7,638 nucleotides of DNA from NCBI GenBank assembly GCA_030639985.1, contig DAOWKG010000061.1, forward strand, positions 1 to 7,638. Reading direction: 5' to 3'. This DNA comes from Desulfuromonadaceae bacterium. GTDB lineage: Bacteria > Desulfobacterota > Desulfuromonadia > Desulfuromonadales > Geopsychrobacteraceae. The notes beneath the pieces were generated by a model. The model made no database searches. It saw only the letters and a list, made by a program, of their open reading frames with translations, and had not been told where the DNA came from. Each line of letters begins with the position of its first letter. Position 1 is the first letter of the stretch. The position numbers were made by a program, and so were the translations under genes. This document shows positions 5,623-7,638 of the stretch, one piece after another.

Positions 5623-6534
5623 GTGGAGCCAAACTGGCAACTTATTCGCAAACGAGAGACACTGGAAAAACGCGCCCGGATCATGCAACAGATCCGGGCA
5701 TTTTTCATTCAACAACAGTTCCTTGAAATTGAAACACCCCATCGCATTCCAACTAACGCCCCAGAACTACATATTGATGCGGTTCAATCTGCTGATTGGT
5801 TTCTGCAGACATCGCCAGAACTTTGCATGAAACGCCTACTGGCAGCTGGCTACGACAAACTGTATCAGATCTGCCGCTGCTGGCGTGACGGAGAACGCAG
5901 CAAGACCCATCTGCCTGAATACACCATGCTCGAATGGTATCGCAGCAACTACGACTATCAGCAGTTGATGTGCGACTGCGAAGCTCTCTTACTCCACCTG
6001 CTGCCAGATCGGCAGATTAACTGGCAAGGGACGACAATTGACCTATCGTCACCCTGGCAACGAATAACTGTTGCTGAGGCTTTTTCTAGTTTCAGTTCGA
6101 CATCACTGTCTGAAGCACTGCGAACTGATGAATTTGATGTCATCATAGCGCTTGAAATAGAGCCCAAATTACCACGCAATCAACCGGTTTTTCTTACAGA
6201 ATACCCGACCGAACATGCCTCTCTCGCAAGAATAAAACCTGATAACCCCATGGTCGCTGAACGTTTTGAACTATATATAGGCGGTATGGAGCTAGCTAAC
6301 GCATTTTCAGAACTGACCGACCCAGAAGAGCAGAAGCGACGCTTCACCAATGAAGAATCACAACGCCAGAAAGCAGGTAAAACACCCTACCCCAGCCCAG
6401 ACTTATTTCTGCAAGAGTTAGCAACTCTTCCTCCTGCTGCAGGAATTGCCCTTGGTATTGATCGCCTAATAATGCTGTTATGCAACCAAAGTAGCATTGA
6501 TGAAGTCGTTGGTTTCACCCCGGAACAACTATAA
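5623..6534 (+). CDS. epmA: EF-P beta-lysylation enzyme EpmA (GenX/PoxA/YjeA)
   Basis: This 303-residue protein resembles the catalytic domain of class II lysyl-tRNA synthetase without the anticodon-binding domain, as expected for EpmA. EpmA activates beta-lysine with ATP and attaches it to the tip lysine of EF-P. Motif 1 is near FLEIETPHRIPTNAPE (33-48); LQTSPELCMKRLL (61-73) and the motif 2 region YQICRCWRDGE through LEWYR (81-107) follow; GMELANAFSEL is the lysine-pocket segment; motif 3 is GIALGIDRLIMLL (274-286). Ala276 sits where LysRS has Gly, a difference known from E. coli EpmA to favour beta-lysine. The GTG start at 5623 has AAGGA (5612-5616) six bases upstream, inside the efp end, and lies two bases after the efp stop, so the two are co-translated. 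The partner aminomutase EpmB is not in this window. Confidence 0.94.
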   Translation: MEPNWQLIRKRETLEKRARIMQQIRAFFIQQQFLEIETPHRIPTNAPELHIDAVQSADWFLQTSPELCMKRLLAAGYDKLYQICRCWRDGERSKTHLPEYTMLEWYRSNYDYQQLMCDCEALLLHLLPDRQINWQGTTIDLSSPWQRITVAEAFSSFSSTSLSEALRTDEFDVIIALEIEPKLPRNQPVFLTEYPTEHASLARIKPDNPMVAERFELYIGGMELANAFSELTDPEEQKRRFTNEESQRQKAGKTPYPSPDLFLQELATLPPAAGIALGIDRLIMLLCNQSSIDEVVGFTPEQL

Positions 6535-6547
6535 TCGCACCAACGAC
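6505..6547 (+). repeat. 9-bp perfect inverted repeat across the epmA stop
   Basis: GTCGTTGGT (6505-6513) and ACCAACGAC (6539-6547) are perfect complements separated by 25 nt, with the epmA stop in the loop. A T6 run (6566-6571) follows 18 nt later, too far for a standard intrinsic terminator. It could stabilise the mRNA 3' end or be chance. Confidence 0.4.
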
Positions 6548-6591
6548 AAGATACCCGAACAGGGCTTTTTTATCAGAAATAGAATGCTGTT

Positions 6592-6627
6592 AGAGGTTTG
6601 GCGTTAGCCCTCTCTCATATTATTTTT
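6592..6627 (+). terminator. Weak candidate terminator behind epmA
   Basis: AGAGG (6592-6596) can pair with CCTCT (6609-6613), with an inner GC-gtta-GC extension and a four-base bulge on the left arm. A T5 run lies at 6623-6627, nine bases beyond the stem. The bulge and the gap before the T-run make this a poor intrinsic terminator. Confidence 0.25.
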
Positions 6628-6781
6628 CACTAATTCACAAATCAGTACTTTTATCCCTCTTCTTACATTCAATTCTTTGAATACCCGCATAAATACTGCG
6701 CCTTTGAGAACCGCAAAAAACTTCATTAAATATAAGCAAGCTACATACAAATAGAACGCTATTTTAGTTAAATTTAGCCTA

Positions 6782-6809
6782 TTGACAGTATTTTATAACA
6801 GCGTATTAT
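6782..6809 (+). promoter_or_regulatory. Sigma70-type promoter for the DUF485-symporter pair
   Basis: A perfect TTGACA (6782-6787) is followed after 16 bp by TATTAT (6804-6809, five of six consensus). Transcription would begin near 6816, giving a leader of about 180 nt before the DUF485 start. The surrounding AT-rich sequence is favourable. Confidence 0.6.
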
Positions 6810-6897
6810 GGCGCAGAATTTAGCAACCAACATAGCTCATTTTTTATCACTCGTTATCACACAATATCGTTCAATTTCAACCAGATAGCGAAAACTA

Positions 6898-6933
6898 TTT
6901 GTAATAACCAGTTTCCAAACCGGTTTTTACTAA
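6898..6933 (+). promoter_or_regulatory. Leader dyad/hairpin with embedded AAACCGGTTT palindrome
   Basis: Positions 6898-6909 and 6922-6933 are inverted copies matching at 10 of 12 positions (core GTAATAACC against GGTTTTTAC), with a 12-nt loop. The perfect palindrome AAACCGGTTT (6917-6926) overlaps the right arm. It could be an operator or an RNA hairpin in the leader; nothing in the sequence decides between them. Confidence 0.4.
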
Positions 6934-6942
6934 ATTTACTAC

Positions 6943-6971
6943 TGAGACCACCAAACAAACAAGCGGTCTCA
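6943..6971 (+). promoter_or_regulatory. 7-bp perfect stem-loop just before the DUF485 ribosome-binding site
   Basis: TGAGACC (6943-6949) and GGTCTCA (6965-6971) are perfect complements around a 15-nt A/C-rich loop. The stem ends about a dozen bases before the AAGAGGAGAG ribosome-binding site (6982-6991). That position suits control of translation or mRNA stability, or a DNA operator. Confidence 0.45.
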
Positions 6972-6996
6972 CAATCATGTTAAGAGGAGAGAAACT

Positions 6997-7263
6997 ATGG
7001 GACACGGACCCGCAGTAAAACTTGGCAAAGACAATGCCTCCACCTTCAAAACCAGACTCGGAGTGAAAATGTTTTTTGCCTACACTCTGGTTTATGCCAT
7101 TTTCGTTGGCGTCAATGCCACCCGACCAGAGATCATGGAAACAACTATTCTTGGACAAACTGCAGCAGTCATATGGGGCTTTGGCTTAATCGCCCTGGCA
7201 TTGGTTATGGCACTTATCTACAACCATTTCTGCACTCAAGCAGAAAAGAAAATGAATAACTAA
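6997..7263 (+). CDS. DUF485 small membrane protein, symporter partner
   Basis: The 88-residue protein has a short polar N-terminus, two transmembrane segments (about 23-41 and 54-76) and a short charged tail. FAYTLVYAIFVGVNA in helix 1 and the spacing of the two helices fit DUF485 (YjcH-like) proteins. These are routinely encoded directly before acetate/solute:sodium symporters of the ActP type, as here, with 13 bases between the genes. The role is not established; it is presumably an accessory subunit or stability partner of the symporter in the inner membrane. The ATG at 6997 follows a strong AAGAGGAG ribosome-binding site. Expression probably starts at the promoter near 6782 and passes through a hairpin-bearing leader. 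Confidence 0.85.
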   Translation: MGHGPAVKLGKDNASTFKTRLGVKMFFAYTLVYAIFVGVNATRPEIMETTILGQTAAVIWGFGLIALALVMALIYNHFCTQAEKKMNN

Positions 7264-7276
7264 GGAGACCCTGACA

Positions 7277-7638
7277 GTGATATATACACAATCCCCCCTT
7301 GCAATTGGCCTGTTCATTACATTTGTAGTATTTGTTCTTGGTCTCTCATTCTATATGGCTCGTCGCACCAGCTCCGCCGATGACTATTATGCCGCCGGTG
7401 GCAATATCCACTGGGCTACCAACGGTATTGCTTTTGCTGGTGACTATTTGTCAGCTGCTTCATTCCTCGGTATTTGCGGCATGATCGCAACCGCTGGTTA
7501 TGATGGCTGGATGTATTCAATCGGCTATCTCGCTGGTTGGATCGTCGCCCTATTCTTGGTAGCGGAGCCAATGAAGCGGTTGGGCAAATTTACCTTTACC
7601 GATGCCCTTGACTCCAAGTTCAACTCCAAAGCCATTCA
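7277..7638 (+). CDS. actP: ActP-like sodium:solute (acetate/carboxylate) symporter, 5' part
   Basis: The first 120 codons of a solute:sodium symporter family protein (SSS) are present; the gene continues past the window edge. Helix 1 spans about residues 9-27, followed by RRTSSADDYYAAGGNIHW, which matches the SSS signature region. The motif GIAFAGDYLSAASFLGICG and the segment GYDGWMYSIGYLAGWIVALFL then AEPMKRLGKFTFTDAL are characteristic of the ActP branch, which imports acetate and related short carboxylates with a cation. Unlike E. coli ActP, there is no cleavable-looking leader before helix 1. The GTG start at 7277 is supported by AAGGAG (7262-7267), which overlaps the DUF485 stop; no ATG occurs before residue 27, which is past helix 1. 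The exact substrate cannot be decided from this fragment. Confidence 0.92.
   Translation, partial: MIYTQSPLAIGLFITFVVFVLGLSFYMARRTSSADDYYAAGGNIHWATNGIAFAGDYLSAASFLGICGMIATAGYDGWMYSIGYLAGWIVALFLVAEPMKRLGKFTFTDALDSKFNSKAI

Larger units (their letters stand above)
6535..6996 (+). other. AT-rich non-coding region between epmA and the symporter operon
   Basis: No conserved coding frame is seen on either strand over these 462 bases, and base composition is clearly richer in A+T than the flanking genes. The region contains a weak terminator candidate (6592-6627), an AT dyad ATTCAA-TTCT-TTGAAT (6667-6682), a good sigma70-type promoter (6782-6809), two TTATCAC heptamers ten bases apart (6844-6850 and 6854-6860) and two leader hairpins (6898-6933, 6943-6971). 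This is the layout of a regulated upstream region for the DUF485-symporter pair. Confidence 0.7.

Noticed and set aside
5623..6534. Lysyl-tRNA synthetase
   Set aside because: It lacks the anticodon-binding domain, is only 303 residues long, has Ala instead of Gly in motif 3, and adjoins efp, all of which point to EpmA.
6554..6571. CCC-gaaca-GGG stem followed by T6 as an epmA terminator
   Set aside because: Only three base pairs form before the T-run, too short for an intrinsic terminator.
6809..6824. TGGCGC...TAGC resembling a sigma54 -24/-12 promoter
   Set aside because: The GG-to-GC spacing is one base off the strict requirement, and a better sigma70-type promoter overlaps it.
6895..7158. 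Open frame on the - strand over the leader and DUF485
   Set aside because: It is antisense to a recognisable DUF485 gene, has no ribosome-binding site of note, and its product has no family features.

Overview
This window reads as a stretch of chromosome from a Gram-negative bacterium of moderate GC content, most likely from the Desulfuromonadales/Geobacter side of the former deltaproteobacteria. That placement is an inference. It rests on the folate-dependent TrmFO, the adjacent efp-epmA pair, the DUF485/acetate-permease-type pair, and an intergenic repeat built on CACCAAG and CTCTGTG units. No rRNA, tRNA, CRISPR array, plasmid gene or phage gene is visible. All recognisable genes lie on the + strand.

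Layout. Positions 1-1666 hold the 3' part of trmFO (tRNA U54 methylation) and maf (nucleotide pyrophosphatase), overlapping by one base. Positions 1667-2065 are non-coding and mostly occupied by what looks like a small non-autonomous transposable element (1672-2022). It has 9-bp perfect terminal inverted repeats and is flanked by a 10-bp perfect direct repeat. Positions 2066-4948 hold four tightly packed genes: yggS (PLP homeostasis), gph (phosphoglycolate phosphatase type HAD), a 12-helix membrane protein of the MATE/MOP type that resembles animal ANKH, and a small DUF2164 protein. Positions 5057-6534 hold efp and epmA, which are translation elongation factor P and the lysyl-tRNA-synthetase-like enzyme that modifies it. 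Positions 6535-6996 are an AT-rich non-coding region with a good sigma70-type promoter and a long leader containing two hairpins. Positions 6997-7638 hold a DUF485 small membrane protein and the start of an ActP-type sodium:solute symporter, which runs off the window.

How it fits together. The first block is housekeeping and metabolite clean-up: tRNA modification, hydrolysis of unwanted nucleotides, PLP buffering and removal of 2-phosphoglycolate. If the element and one copy of its flanking repeat are removed, maf and yggS lie 38 nt apart. This suggests that trmFO-maf-yggS-gph-(ANKH-like)-DUF2164 was one operon until the insertion. efp and epmA form a self-contained translation module (substrate plus modifying enzyme). 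The last pair is a separately controlled carboxylate-uptake operon.

The two observations most worth following are the element with its target-site duplication and the bacterial ANKH-like transporter. No wholly new multi-gene system is evident.
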